From NCBI GenBank assembly GCA_025201345.1, contig JAIXMG010000001.1, positions 682,001 through 746,000 of the forward strand: DNA of 64,000 bases. The letters are read 5' to 3'. Below the pieces are notes generated by a model, which saw only the letters and a program-made list of their open reading frames with translations, was not told the origin of the DNA and searched no databases. The DNA is from Thamnidium elegans (Eukaryota > Mucoromycota > Mucoromycetes > Mucorales > Mucoraceae). Below are positions 15,442 to 26,846 of the stretch, piece by piece. Each line of letters starts with the position of its first letter. Positions within the stretch are counted from its first letter, which is position 1. Position numbers and translations under genes: made by a program.

Positions 15442-17282
15442 CTGGTATTAATTTTTTCAGATAAATTAAACTGTACTAATTGTTTCAACATGCCATCTGT
15501 TTCTGATAACCGCTCCAATAACCTCTTCATTTTGCCAACCTTTATAGATCCAGGAGAACCATTTAAATCCACGTTTGCTTTAGCGCCTTGAACAGCCATC
15601 ATCTGATTTCTTCTTTGAGACTGGTCCCAATTACTAAGCATATGAGTAAAGGATGCAGTAGATTTAATAAAAATTTGTGCTCGTGGTGCTCGCATACAAG
15701 TAAAGATATTATCACTGTCCAATAATCGTGGTTCTTCCGGTATATTAATTAATCGTTCTTGATTTAAAGAAAGCGTACGTAGGTAATGTCTTAATGAAGA
15801 TGTCCAGAGGGATTTAATTCGATATTCGACAGTGATACTAGGTTGCCAGTGTAATACGAACACGATCACTACTGATTCTTTCTTTTGATACGTATTGTTA
15901 ATATTGTCTTCGTCTAGTATTTGTCCGGCATATCTGCCTTGAGTAGATGCTCGAACGCCCATGACTGGCTTGGTTTCATCGATAAGGGTAACTGAATGAA
16001 GTAAAAATCCTTGCCGTAATCTGGCCCGCATAAAATGCCAGCATTCAGTTGGTAAAAAGTATTCCTTAAACTTACACATACCAATATCTTCTACGATCGG
16101 TTGCGAGAGTGGATCCCATGGAAACAAGCGATGCTCGCGGTGCGGCCGAACGCTGGAAGAAGCCATATCTACTACATTAGATGTTGAAGATTCTTTACTG
16201 ATCTCACCAGATTTATTCTGACCGGGACTGTTATTACTATCCTTATTCTTTCTGGATTGTCTTGATGAATGCACTTTATCCAAATAAATCTCTTTTAACA
16301 ATAACCGGTGGTGGTACACATTAGGTGGTTCGGAAAAGAATTCGTTACCGTCATCGGTAGTGGATGATGCAATGGGCGGGCAATTCTCTGCAAACATAAA
16401 ATTACCGTTGGTAGCAGTTGTTAAATATTCTAAAATTTCGTTATCAGGGACAAAACCAAAATTGAGAGTAGGAAAGAAACCCTTTTCTTGACCGATTTGC
16501 ACTACATTACAGGATACATGTTCCGAAGTTAATTGACGGATGACAGACTCATCTTGAATATTCGATTTGACAACACCATCGGTCATTAAAATCAACGAAG
16601 GTTGTCCATCCTTGGGCAGCAAATTCAAGGCGAATAAACCAGCCCGTAAAATATAAGAAAGGGTACTGCCGGTCTTTCCTACACCCCATACATCTTTTTT
16701 ATCTTTTGCTGTTGAACGTTTCATGGGACCTGCCGCATTAGACGATCCAACAACGGAAGCAGAGGAATGTCTATGATGATGATGATGATGTGAAGTTTTC
16801 TTTGCAGAGTTACTATCTGATTTTTTAATTTGTTTCGTAATTGATTTATTTCGGGTATGTTTACTTGGCTGCAAATGATCGTTTCCCTTGATTGATATAA
16901 CTGAGTTCTTTCGAAGTTGTGTATTAGATTTGGTAGGTGATTCTAACGAAGCAGAAAAATTCGACTCTGCACTCTCGGTTACTGTTTGAGCATGATCTCC
17001 TCGTACATCCAATGCGTATCCTTTGGATCGCTTCATGGTTAATTTCTTTCGAAATTTACCCAAGTCTTTTTTAAATGTGTTTATAGAGTCCTTTAGGTTT
17101 TTTAGGACGGCGGATACGTTGTTTACAGAGACAAGGACGTTTTGTATTAGTACACGCATGGTGGGGTATTCTGCCAAGATGGGTATAACGTTCATATTGG
17201 ATCCAAATTGTGAACATTCTGCGATGACGGTAATGCGGATAATATGTTCCATCTAAGTAGTAATTTTTTTTTAATTTTTATA

Positions 17283-17324
<42 letters not shown>

Positions 17325-18237
17325 ACTACAATAGGTGGTGATGTATCTGATACATTTAATGAAAATGGACGTACTAATCCATTAATAATATTCTCTAATC
17401 TAAAATAATAAACTATTATAAATAAACCTCTCATTGATATATTCCTCAAATACATACACATTGTAAGCACTGCCAATCATAACATTTCCTGTACTTGTTT
17501 CAATTGTGGCTAAACTTGAACTTAAATCGATCATAAAAACCATTGAATGTTCTTTAGCTACAGTTAGAATCCTGGTTCGAGGAGTTATAATGTACATTTT
17601 ATCGACCACAGTTTGGTTAGGCGATTGTTGTATATATTGGCTTGATATGACGGGTGGTGTAGGCGTGCCCTCTGCTGTAGTCCCTGGAGATACTGTAAAA
17701 TGATTTTCTTGTGGGTTTCTAAGCGGTACATCTTTTCTTTTTCTTTCCCAGGGAGATTTCATACTGGCAGATAAAAGTAATAATTGATATTCCTATAGAT
17801 GACAAAGTATTATTTAAATAGTTCGATATACAGGTTATATTCATCATACATCATAGTCGCGTGTTGTTAAAGGTCGAAACATATGTTCGAGAATCCACAT
17901 TGTAGGTTCATTGCGAGTAGCGTATGGGTTAGGGTTCCGAAGTAATATCGCAATACGTGCTTCAACAAGCTAAATAATTTTCTCTCTTAGTATTTTATTT
18001 TTCCTGTATATATAAAAAAAAAAAAGAAGAGCTGAGTGTATACCAAACCTTTACGTCTGTTGGTGTAGAAGTGTCTTCTTGTAGGCCATTCATAGTATTG
18101 GATGAACTCAAGTGTGGATCGTTTAAATTAAGCGGGGTATGTTTCAGTCCACTGGTTTAAAAAGCGTATTAATAAAATAAAAATGCACTTGAAGAAAAGA
18201 AAAGAAAAGTATATATAACAAGAGAGTACCTTTCCAT
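6426..18237 (-). CDS. SZT2-like giant protein (KICSTOR scaffold homologue)
   Basis: Ten exons in descending order: 18237-18230, 18151-18049, 17969-17850, 17792-17458, 17399-17327, 17252-14400, 14290-12252, 12192-11407, 11344-6970 and 6881-6426. All phases close and give 3715 residues, close to the roughly 3400 of animal SZT2. Family-like pieces occur in the expected order: an STGNVMIGSAYN strand block leading to LENIINGLVRPF (about residues 180-200), a von-Willebrand-like core with SLILMTDGVV (about 430) and NFGFVPDNEILEYLTTAT, then RLRQGF and, near residue 1155, SLAFEHISVTRLEQ. Between them are long Ser/Asn/His-rich linkers. In animals SZT2 binds KPTN, ITFG2 and KICS2 and holds the GATOR1 complex on the lysosome, so that mTORC1 is silenced on amino-acid loss. 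Here that role is inference. Intron 4 was placed at GTATGT (17457-17400, 58 nt), not at a 28-nt alternative. Exon 1 has only 8 coding nt, so the start is less certain. Confidence 0.8.
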
Positions 18238-18903
18238 ACTATAAGATGAGCAATGTACTTTTTTATTTTTTTTTATTTTTTTTATTCCGCAAATAAAGTA
18301 ATAAGGGAAAATAGACAATCACCTTTTTTTATCCTGACTTTGCCCTGAGCCGATGGTAGTACAAACACGGTAAAACATGGGTTACAAGATCAAAAATTCG
18401 AGCTTTGTTTGTTGAGTATGGTGTTATCATTTTCGGTATGTACTGGTTTAGACATACTTGGTTACTACTTGCGAAAAAAAAAAAAAATATGCATACATCA
18501 ACTTGCAATGCCCAGCATAGGGGACTTTCCCCACACAGAAGGTATTGTAATCCAAAGCCCGCGTAATGACCGCCCAATAAGAGTCTTCACTTGAATAGAT
18601 CACGAAATTAAAAGGTTTTTTACTTCTTTAACATTATTAAAATCCAACAGGCACCTTTTTATATATATAAATTACATGACTCATAAGCTCGTGAAAAGAA
18701 GTTACTTTGGGTTTCGGTATAAAGGGTTTTTTTGTGCATGTTTATCTTATGTCATTTCAGTATGATACACAAACAAAAAATAGAGCTTCCGATCTTCATT
18801 GTATCGATTAACTTTATGGTTTTATTAAATGAACAATTGCCTCTTATGTCTTGATTGGCGTTTAGGGTTTTAAATGTTTGAGAGTTAATAGAGTTTCATG
18901 TAA

Positions 18904-18935
<32 letters not shown>

Positions 18936-19890
18936 GCAGATTACTAAGCTTCTTTTTTTTTTTTTTTTTTTGGCAATCATAAAAGTACATACGAGCACGT
19001 TTATTTTATATTGTAATCTTATCACTTGGATCGAGTAACCAAAAGGTAGAAAATGACAATTGGATAAGTTAGTAGTTGGTATTGAGAGCGGTAATTTCAG
19101 GTTCCTAACCTACAAGGAGGGTGTTAAATAACATATCAAACTAAAAAAAAAAAAAAAAAAAAAAAAGGAAGGGAGTGCGCCAAGCAATGTGCTGCTTTTG
19201 CAATGATTTATTTCCAAGAAACTAGTGCTAGCCTCTTGTTAAATCTATTTGCTTGGGATTATAGTAGAAAATAATCAGATGTTTCTATAGCTGTGACTTG
19301 ACTGACTATAGTTTAAAATAACCCGGGAACATGTCTACTAGCCCCACGTAGTATTATATTACTATAAAAGCAGTGATGATAAGATGCCGAACAAAAACAA
19401 TCGCGTGTCTATACATTTTGCAAAAATGTTGATATATATAATAACCCCGTTTTTTTTTTTAGCGCCGATAAAGTTGTTTCAAATGTCATAATTTGGTCAT
19501 ATCGTTCTCCCCCCGCAATACAATTATAAGCGCAGAAATAATAATGCAATATATATTTTACCATCATGCAAACTGTCAAAAAAAAAAAGATTACGTTGTA
19601 TAAAAAAATTTAAAATAAAGGTGAATAGTGTTATATATACGTCATATCAAGACACACGTGGATACAAAGGCCTATATACTGAATAGAGAGATAATCAGGT
19701 GCAATACAATGATTAAATGTGATACATAAATAAGCACAGACAATCGATTTCACATGTCCCTTTTCAAGAGCAGAGCCCGATCTCAGAAAAAAAAAATCGC
19801 TATAAATATGAGGGATCTTAAAAAAAGATAATATATTCCTTTCTCTTTAGCATATATACTTTTTTTTTTCTTTTCTAATAAAATAAAATA
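18238..19890. other. Intergenic region, divergent promoters
   Basis: This 1.65-kb gap lies between the start codons of the divergently transcribed SZT2-like (-) and Vip1-like (+) genes. It holds T runs near 18908-18935 and 18954-18971 and an A run near 19143-19166. No gene-like frame, tRNA or transposon end is recognisable. Both promoters must be here. Confidence 0.6.
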
Positions 19891-21106
19891 ATGTCTAATA
19901 ACTGGAATATTACTGTAAGTAAATACATTTTTTTTAAAAAAAAACGCGCTTAGATGTGCTAATGTATTGATATATAGATCCCCGAGACTCCTTCTCCCAA
20001 CTACGTTATCGTAAAGCAAATCGCTCGTCAGTCTACTGAACAAACAGGTAGACAAATAAACCCTTGATACTTTTTTTTTTTACGTGATACTAAAAACCTG
20101 TGTAAATTTATAGTTAAGGAATTTTTCTTATTCTGTGGTAAAATCAAAGAATTCGAGTTAAAGGTGTAAGTTTTTCTTTTTCTTTTTCTATAAAAGTTTA
20201 AGGTCGACTACAATAACTAACGCTTTTTATTTTTCAGTGATGAAGCTGATGAAAAGCACCAAATTGCATTGATTCATTTCGAACGTGAATCTGCTGCTAA
20301 AACTGCTGCTCTTTTAAGTAATGGTAAGTGTAAAAAAAAAATTTGTTGGGGTTGGGGAAGTTTTTTTTTTTTTTTTTTTTTTTTTTTAAGGTAACACACT
20401 CGTTTCATAACACATAAATATTATTTTAGCTTTAATTGATGATAGTCATATTATTGCTTCACCTTATTTTGATATCCCAAATACCGAAAGCACCGAAAGA
20501 TCCGTTGATAGTTCTGATCCTGAAACTCAAGAGACCAAGCCTAAATCTCGTATTGCCGCCGAAATTTTAGCAAACGGTTATATGCTTCAAGATCATGTTG
20601 TTGCCAAGGGTCTTGAGTACGATAACAAGTATAATGTTTCTTCTCGTTTAACTGGATTTTTATCTACATTACAATCAAACGGTAAAAAAAAAAAAAGAGA
20701 GAGAGATTTATGGAAATGTGGAGGAGGGGGGGTTTATATGAGAATATACTAACTTGTATATATAGTCAAGCAATTTGACGATAAATATCGTATTTGGGAT
20801 AAGGCAGTCAACATTGACCAAAAGTACAAGATTGGAGAAAAGGTCCAAACTGCTGCTCAAACCGCTCAAACAAAAGCTGCTGCTGCTCTTCAAACACCTA
20901 CAGGACAAAAGGTTCATGATTTTGCTAACCAAACACTTGCTCAAATTGCAGCTGTTCATTATGAAGCCAAGAAGATCCAGGTAATTTAACATTAAAAAAA
21001 TAGTACCCGAGTTGCAAAAATAATAACAAATATATAGGGTGAGAAGTTACATTCAGAGGCACACAAGAGTCCTGAAGCTGATACTCAAAAGGCAGCTGCT
21101 CAATAA
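19891..21106 (+). CDS. Vip1-like RNA-recognition-motif protein
   Basis: Seven exons (19891-19914, 19978-20047, 20114-20165, 20238-20323, 20430-20681, 20766-20980, 21038-21106) give 255 residues with every phase closed. The N-terminus is one RRM: VIVKQIARQSTEQTVKEFF is the first strand and helix, FCGKIKEFEL follows, and IALIHFERESAAKTAALL is the RNP1-like strand plus second helix. The middle is acidic; the C-terminal half is Ala/Gln/Lys-rich and helical. This layout matches the fungal Vip1 family known from Schizosaccharomyces pombe, whose function is poorly understood. The RRM is distributed over five small exons, which is why it is not visible as one frame. Intron 4 carries 9-nt A and 23-nt T runs and intron 5 starts with a 12-nt A run after its GT. 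Confidence 0.8.
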
Positions 21107-21426
21107 GCAAAACAATAATAACAAACAAACATTCTAGTATCTTTTTCTTTCTCTTTTTTTAAAAAAAAAAAAAAGAAAAAAGGTACAGGGACGTTTGTTT
21201 TCTTTTTAATAATATATGGCATTTATTTCTTTTCAAACAAAAAAAACGCCTTTATTCCCAATTAAATAAAAAAAAAAAAAAAAAAAAAAAAAGATGTCAT
21301 TTGCAGATATATGTAATTCTAATCTGGTAATCATGATATCATTGACGTGTCGGTTATTAAAACATTGTAACTCTACTTTCTACCGCGTTTCTTTCTCTCT
21401 TTACCATTTTTTTCTTTTTTTTCAGT

Positions 21427-22603
21427 ATGGGCACTTTCTTTTCAAAAAACAAGGTAAAAAACACGAATTCTTTTAAAGTTATTTCGCTTTTACTTAAAAA
21501 AGAGACTTAGGTTGACCCAAATAACTATGAACAAATATTGTCTCATTTAGACGACGACATTCAAAAGAAAGAACTACAATTATCTGAACTTCGAATAAAG
21601 GACCGTAAAGTCGGTATACTTTGGCTATTGTACTCAACAATTCTATGGACAATCTATATCGTGTACTACCTTTATGCATTAAAAGAAAAATCGCAAGAAA
21701 TTTCTTATATGGTTCTAACAGCCTCACCTATTCTGTTAGGCCCATTTTGGTAAGCTATTTTCTGGTGTAAAAAAAAAAATATATATATATATATATATCA
21801 ATTAATCTTATGCACAATTAGTATACTTTACGTGAGAAAAGGAGTTAAATGGATTTATAACAAGAAATTAACTAGTATTGAAACTAGTTTAGTATCTCTT
21901 CGTAAAAAACAAAAATTAAAAGTAGATGAATTAAAAAACAAGACTGCCTATTACTCTACAAAATCCTTGCTGGAAAGATACGATCCTTCCTCTCCAGAGA
22001 AGAAGGAAATTGATGAACAAAAAAGAAAGAAGATGCTTGAAGAAAGGGAAGAACAAAAACGAATGATTGGTAAGTTTCTGTTGAATACATTAAGAGAGAG
22101 AGAAAGGTTGCTTAGTAATTCTACTATATAGCTCAGCAGAAAAAACAATGGCAAGCGAAGCAGCCACCATCATCACAATACCAAGCTCAACCTCAAATTA
22201 AACCTCTTTTACCTCAACAACAACAATGGTATGACAAAGTAGTTGATGCATTAGTAGGTGACGTTGGTCCTGAGACTAAATACGCCCTTATTTGCTATCA
22301 CTGTAACGCACACAACGGATTGGTTTTACCTCAAGAAATAGAAGTGATTGGTAAATTATTTTTTTCAGAAATATAAAATACATTTATAAAATGCTCACAT
22401 ATTCAAATATAGAATACACCTGTCCCCATTGTCATCAGTTTAATCCTTCTCGTAAATCACGTACATTTCGTCCTGACGGACTTGTGTCACACACCGTGTC
22501 ACCAACAACTTTGGAACATAAAGATAATAATTCACAAGATACTTGCGTAGCTAAAGAAGATTTATTACGTCAAAGAAAAGTACCTATGGAAGATCAGAAT
22601 TAA
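21427..22603 (+). CDS. LNP1: Lunapark, ER network junction protein
   Basis: Five exons (21427-21453, 21511-21749, 21822-22069, 22132-22350, 22413-22603) give 307 residues. The start was chosen because it yields MGTFFSKNK, the N-myristoylation-type beginning of Lunapark proteins. A coiled coil (about 15-40) precedes two close hydrophobic segments (about 45-65 and 72-90), then a second coiled coil rich in Lys and Glu, a Gln/Pro linker, and the C-terminal zinc ribbon: CYHCNAHNGL then CPHCHQFN. Lunapark sits at three-way junctions of ER tubules with its termini in the cytosol and stabilises them opposite atlastin/Sey1. It lies 320 bp downstream of the Vip1-like gene in the same direction. Recognition rests on the topology and the zinc-ribbon signature. 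Confidence 0.9.
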
Positions 22604-22716
22604 TAGTATATTCAAATACTTCTTTTTATAGTAATTTTTTTTTTTTTTACCCTTTTCCACCCTTTCATTTTTTTTTTTCTATACGCGTCAAAAGACGTTT
22701 AATATTTTCTTTTTTA
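22604..22716. other. Lunapark 3' flank
   Basis: Short T-rich stretch that probably carries the Lunapark 3' untranslated region. It ends at the TA dinucleotide (22715-22716) that flanks the inverted-repeat element. Confidence 0.5.
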
Positions 22717-23698
22717 ATTCCCGAAGGGACGGGTTACACTTTTCCTATAACTTAGCAATTAAACATGATGATAGCATTTATATGTCACAAATTTGGCAAG
22801 TTCATTTTACATCAATAATGCTCCTTTTCTTTAGCAATAATGTGTATCCTATAATAGCGCCACTGCCAAATCTCCATTTTATTTATACGCCTCGTAGTAG
22901 CTACGCTACTCGTACAATCTTTAACGATGGAAGACACAGCTCCTCTATCAATTGTATTTTCACTAAGGTCGTAGCCGAGGGTCCACTACTTGTAAGCGTC
23001 GAGGGTCATCAAACAAGATTCCTACGTCACATTGGAGCACTGTTCATAAAAAACATCTGATAATTATTGTAAAAATAAAGGTGAATTCTTGGTACACCGC
23101 CTGTGCCGATTCATGATGTAATTTTTTGGTGCACTTCCAACAATGACAGGTACTTTACATGTAAAAACTACTTTATTTTTAATATCGCAGTAAGAGAAGC
23201 AGCTGCGTCACTGACTCGAGCTTGAAAATGATCATCGTAGACGTTTATGAAACTTATAATTTCCTTCTAAGTGGCCTTTCTCTCCACTGACCTTGCTTGT
23301 TTGTTCTTCCAGAACATTCCAATCTTTATCCCTTTGAGCCTCATTGTCCACTTTTGTGTTGTGCGTGCGGTGATTCCACCAGTTAATTTACCAGACTTCA
23401 CAGCACCGAAAAGTTTTACTCTGTTGTAGTAAACAGAAAGTAGTTTTTGCTCACTTCTGTACTCACGGCAGTGCCCTTTTGATTATTTCTGCAAGAGCAA
23501 TAACCTCTTGCATTTTTGTATCCAAATCCTTACATGTTTATAAATAAAATGAGCTCAAATCTTCTTACCAATCCACAGCGTCCTTTCCTTTTTTTTTTCG
23601 TCAAAGACTCTTTCTTGACCATCTTCTTAAAAGGAATAAGTATTCATTTATGTTTTATTGTTAAGTTATAGGAAAAATGTAACTCGCCCTTTGGGAAT
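22717..23698. mobile_element. Decayed DNA transposon with ~50-bp TIRs
   Basis: The two ends form imperfect inverted repeats of about 50 bp. The left end starts ATTCCCGAAGGGACGGGTTA; the reverse complement of the right end starts ATTCCCAAAGGGCGAGTTAC. Both share TTTTCCTATAACTTA and then a CAAT/AAACAT motif, with about 44 of 50 positions equal and one gap. TA flanks both ends (22715-22716 and 23699-23700), as for Tc1/mariner-type target duplications. The 980-bp interior is less AT-rich than its surroundings. The minus strand shows protein-like fragments such as KDWNV, EGNYKFHKR and DEARW-like context, broken by stops and frameshifts, so no working transposase remains. It is either a degenerate autonomous copy or an internally deleted derivative. 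Confidence 0.78.
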
Positions 23699-23853
23699 TA
23701 AAAATCCGCCCTTTGATTTGTTTTATTGACTGTATAAACCCAAATATATCAAGTTAAAAAGGGGGGTTATTTTTTTTTAATAAAAAAAATATATATATAA
23801 AAAATGTGGTAGCTGTAAAATAATAATATGTATGGTGCGAGGGTAAAAGAGAT

Positions 23854-24285
23854 TTACATATAAGGCCTTTGCACATTATAAGGGTAATAGTTGTTGTAGG
23901 ATCCATAGGCAGCAGGTGAGCCATACATGGATGAAACGTACTGCGGTGTGGTATTGTATCCGCCATAAGCCGCTTGTTGATACCCCATTGCTCCATATCC
24001 TCCGTACCCTAACGAGTTATAAGGGGATTGATATGCTGATGGGTAATATTGTTGTTGGTGTCCATAGGAATTATAATAATTTGGTGTTTGTTGGCCATAT
24101 CCCATAGAAGGGTAATAGGAATTATAGGCTGACGAATACATTCGACGATTATACATATCCTGCTAAAAATGAGAGTAAATATCCTAGAATTTTTATCTTT
24201 TTTTTTTTTTTTTTACTTATATTACCTCTGTATTATATTCATATCCGTTATAAGGATAAAACTCTCCACTTGGGTTATTTCCCAT
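23854..24285 (-). CDS. Tyr/Gly/Gln-rich low-complexity small protein
   Basis: Two exons (24285-24226 and 24162-23854) give 122 residues starting MGNNPSGEFYPYNGYEYNTE. Nearly the whole protein is built of Tyr, Gly, Ser, Asn, Gln and Pro, with repeated YG, YY and YN pairs and no charged core, like prion-like or phase-separating segments. There is no signal peptide or membrane segment. The intron acceptor is TAGCAG, a tandem NAG-NAG site, so an alternative product lacking one Gln (exon 2 from 24159) is possible. I do not recognise a family. Length and clean splicing argue that it is real, but codon-level conservation cannot be checked here. Confidence 0.6.
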
Positions 24286-24327
24286 TTATAAAAAATAATT
24301 TAAAAATGGAAAGAAGATATAAAACCG

Positions 24328-24358
<31 letters not shown>

Positions 24359-24982
24359 TCATCGATAGTTCAGCGTAAAACGAAACTCGGCTGTGCCTAA
24401 TAAAATAGCCAGATGACAAACTGAAAAATAAAAACAAACAAAAAACTTATTTTACCTAGTACAAAAAATAAATAACTCAATAAGGATTTATTAGATTCAA
24501 TATACTAGCATATATGAGCTCTTTTTATTATACTTGAAATTACCTCATTTTTAAACCTAAAAATAAAATAAAAGAAGGTTTGTCTAAAGCTTGTCAAAAA
24601 AGAAAAGAAAACTTTTTAGCTGTTTATCGTAGATTTATGTGCATTCATCACAAGGTAAAGAAAGCCACGTGTAAACTGCCTCTCTCTCTCTTTTGTTCTC
24701 TTTTATAAAGAGTTAAAGTCGAAACAATAAACTTCTGTCAATTGACATTAAAACAGGTTAAAGCCTAGTATGGTAATATACGAAACACCCAAATGATAAC
24801 TACTTATTTATTATTGCTTGCAAATCCTAATTATTAATAAAGCCTTTGTGTACACGTTGTAGATTGGGAATTCTAGTGTATGCATATACGTTTATTATAC
24901 ATACATTAGGAGAGTAACAGTCTCTTCATACTCCCAAGTAATAAATAACTTTATATTTGCCCTTAAATATAACTATCAAATT
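24286..24982. other. Intergenic region
   Basis: About 700 bp between the Tyr-rich gene and the 3' end of the first Sel1 gene. AT-rich, with T and A runs at 24329-24358; no gene-like frame or element seen. Confidence 0.55.
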
Positions 24983-26038
24983 TTATTTAGATGCATAAGC
25001 ACCATTCAAATTCCCAACGTCACTTATGCTAGTTGTGGCACTTTTAGACCCATAGAAAGGGACATTCATGTTGGAATTACTACTATTGTCATGCACACTT
25101 GATGAACCTGATTTCTTACGTACTGAGTTTAATCCTAGAGAAGTACCACGATGATGTACTGGTACAGGCGGTGGTCGATCCGCTACTTGTGTTTTTTCAT
25201 TATCAACCGAACTAGAGACCAAATCAATATAATTTTGAGCTACAGGACTACCATTTCTCAATGCCATATAAAGATACTCTAATGCAGCGGTATCGCTCTT
25301 TTCTACACCGTATCCATTAAAGTACATAACTCCAATTTGGTACTGAGAATCTACACTTCCTCTTTCCGCTGCCTTTAAAAACCAAGTGATGGCCTTGTTA
25401 TAATCCTGTCTTGTGCCACTACCGTCATAATACATCCAAGCAAGGTTACACTGGCCGGCCGTGCTACCGTTTTTAGCAGATTTTGAGTACCATTCAAAAG
25501 CGGTACGGTGATTGGTCTTAACGCCGTACCCCTTTTTATAAAAGACCCCAATTTGATTTTGGGCATTGGCGTTGTGACTAAGAGCAGCCTTTTGAAACCA
25601 TTTTAAAGCCAGGTGGTGATCTTGTTGTACACCCCACCCTCTTTGATATAAAAAGCCGATTGAATTTTGAGCATGATGGTTACCGTTTTCTGAAGCTTTT
25701 AAAAACCATTGATAGGCCATAGTGTAGTTGCGGGTAATACCGCATCTACCATAGTAATAAAAGCTTCCGAGATTAAATTGGGCGTCTGGATTGTTGTTTA
25801 CGGTAGCGGATTCCGTAAACCATTCGACTGCATGGTGATCGTCTTGAGGTATGCCTAGTCCGTTTTGATAAGCTAAACCAAGTTGGTTTTGGGCTGCTCC
25901 ATGACCTCTTTCAGAGGCCTTCATAAACCAATCAAACGCTGCGGTGTAGTCATGGTTTGAAGAGAGCTTAACACCTAGTTTATATTGAGCTTCGCTGTTA
26001 CCATCGTCAGCAAGTTTTTGTAGACTTAAAGTATTCAC
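24983..26038 (-). CDS. Sel1-repeat protein (351 aa)
   Basis: A single-exon frame of 351 residues. Residues about 1-265 are seven tandem Sel1-like repeats of about 36 residues, each with the pattern AQ-x2-LG-x2-Y-x2-G-x-GV-x2-D-x2-A-x2-WF-x-KAAE. This is an alpha-solenoid of the TPR type that serves as a protein-binding scaffold. The C-terminal 85 residues are Ser/Asn-rich with a PPPVPVHH motif and no fold. Sel1 proteins in fungi include chitin-synthase activators (Chs4/Skt5) and ER-degradation adaptors (Hrd3), but the CaaX end of Chs4 and a signal peptide are both missing here. The client is unknown. A second intact Sel1 gene and a relic lie 3-6 kb away. Confidence 0.9.
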   Translation of the reverse strand: MNTLSLQKLADDGNSEAQYKLGVKLSSNHDYTAAFDWFMKASERGHGAAQNQLGLAYQNGLGIPQDDHHAVEWFTESATVNNNPDAQFNLGSFYYYGRCGITRNYTMAYQWFLKASENGNHHAQNSIGFLYQRGWGVQQDHHLALKWFQKAALSHNANAQNQIGVFYKKGYGVKTNHRTAFEWYSKSAKNGSTAGQCNLAWMYYDGSGTRQDYNKAITWFLKAAERGSVDSQYQIGVMYFNGYGVEKSDTAALEYLYMALRNGSPVAQNYIDLVSSSVDNEKTQVADRPPPVPVHHRGTSLGLNSVRKKSGSSSVHDNSSNSNMNVPFYGSKSATTSISDVGNLNGAYASK

Positions 26039-26846
26039 TTAAAGAGAAGAGAACTTCTAAGTAATCTTAATTTATACAACCATTAAGACTTTTTTTTTTT
26101 TCCATCGCTATTTTTCTTTTTTGTACCTTTATTCTCTTTAATTTTACTAAATAAAAAGGATTTCATATTATTGAAGAAAAAAAAAAAAAAAATGAGAAGA
26201 AGAAAAATCAGGGATTATTTGTAAACATCTCATTTTATTTGTATTACAATGCTCAGGGGACTAATTTGCGCAATTTCAAATTAGATTATTAGACAATAAA
26301 TATATTACAGTATGCAGTTCTTCTTCTTTTTAAAATACATCTATTCAACTATAACCAACTGTTACTTTAAATTTGTCTTCAAACTAAGAACGATAAGGAA
26401 ATCTGCGTATATGGTGAGAAAAATGCATGAATTAAATTTTGATCCCAGAATTCCTTTTACTTTTGTCTTATAAGTTATAGCTCTATTATCGCTTATAAGT
26501 TACATTATTAATTTGTATAAAATTTAATAAATATATAGTAAAGTAATAAATACTGTCGTCTTGACAATGGAGTAAGGGCATGATTGTGGTTTGGTCGCGT
26601 AGTTACAGTATGGCTTTTGACAAATTGATGTCCTTTTTTTTTTTTTTTTTTGTATATAAAGATAATTTTTTATTTTTACTTTATCCTTTTAAATATCTTA
26701 AATAACCAACCTAGTAGTAGGAATTTATAATTTATAGTATAACTTGTTTTTTTAAAAGCAACGAGGTATAAAATTACAATTGCTTCTTTTATTTCAATTA
26801 AGCGGTCAAAACTATTCATACTGTATTAAGTAGAACCCCCTTTTTT
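26039..26846. other. Intergenic region
   Basis: Promoter side of the Sel1 gene and 3' side of the next minus-strand gene. AT-rich, with T runs at 26091-26100 and 26635-26651. Nothing gene-like is visible. Confidence 0.55.

Noticed and set aside
15400..15470. Tandem GTA repeat in the SZT2-like gene
   Set aside because: It encodes a Thr run in a disordered linker of that protein, not a separate repeat element.
17400..17427. 28-nt intron in SZT2-like exon 4 (GTTTAT to TTTTAG)
   Set aside because: Too short for known spliceosomal introns here. The GTATGT donor at 17457 gives a 58-nt intron, keeps phase and improves the family match.
26541..26615. TACTGT...ACAGTA pair resembling a tiny TIR element
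   Set aside because: Only 6 bp match at the ends, the inner arms do not pair, and it is unrelated to the CAGTAGCG family.
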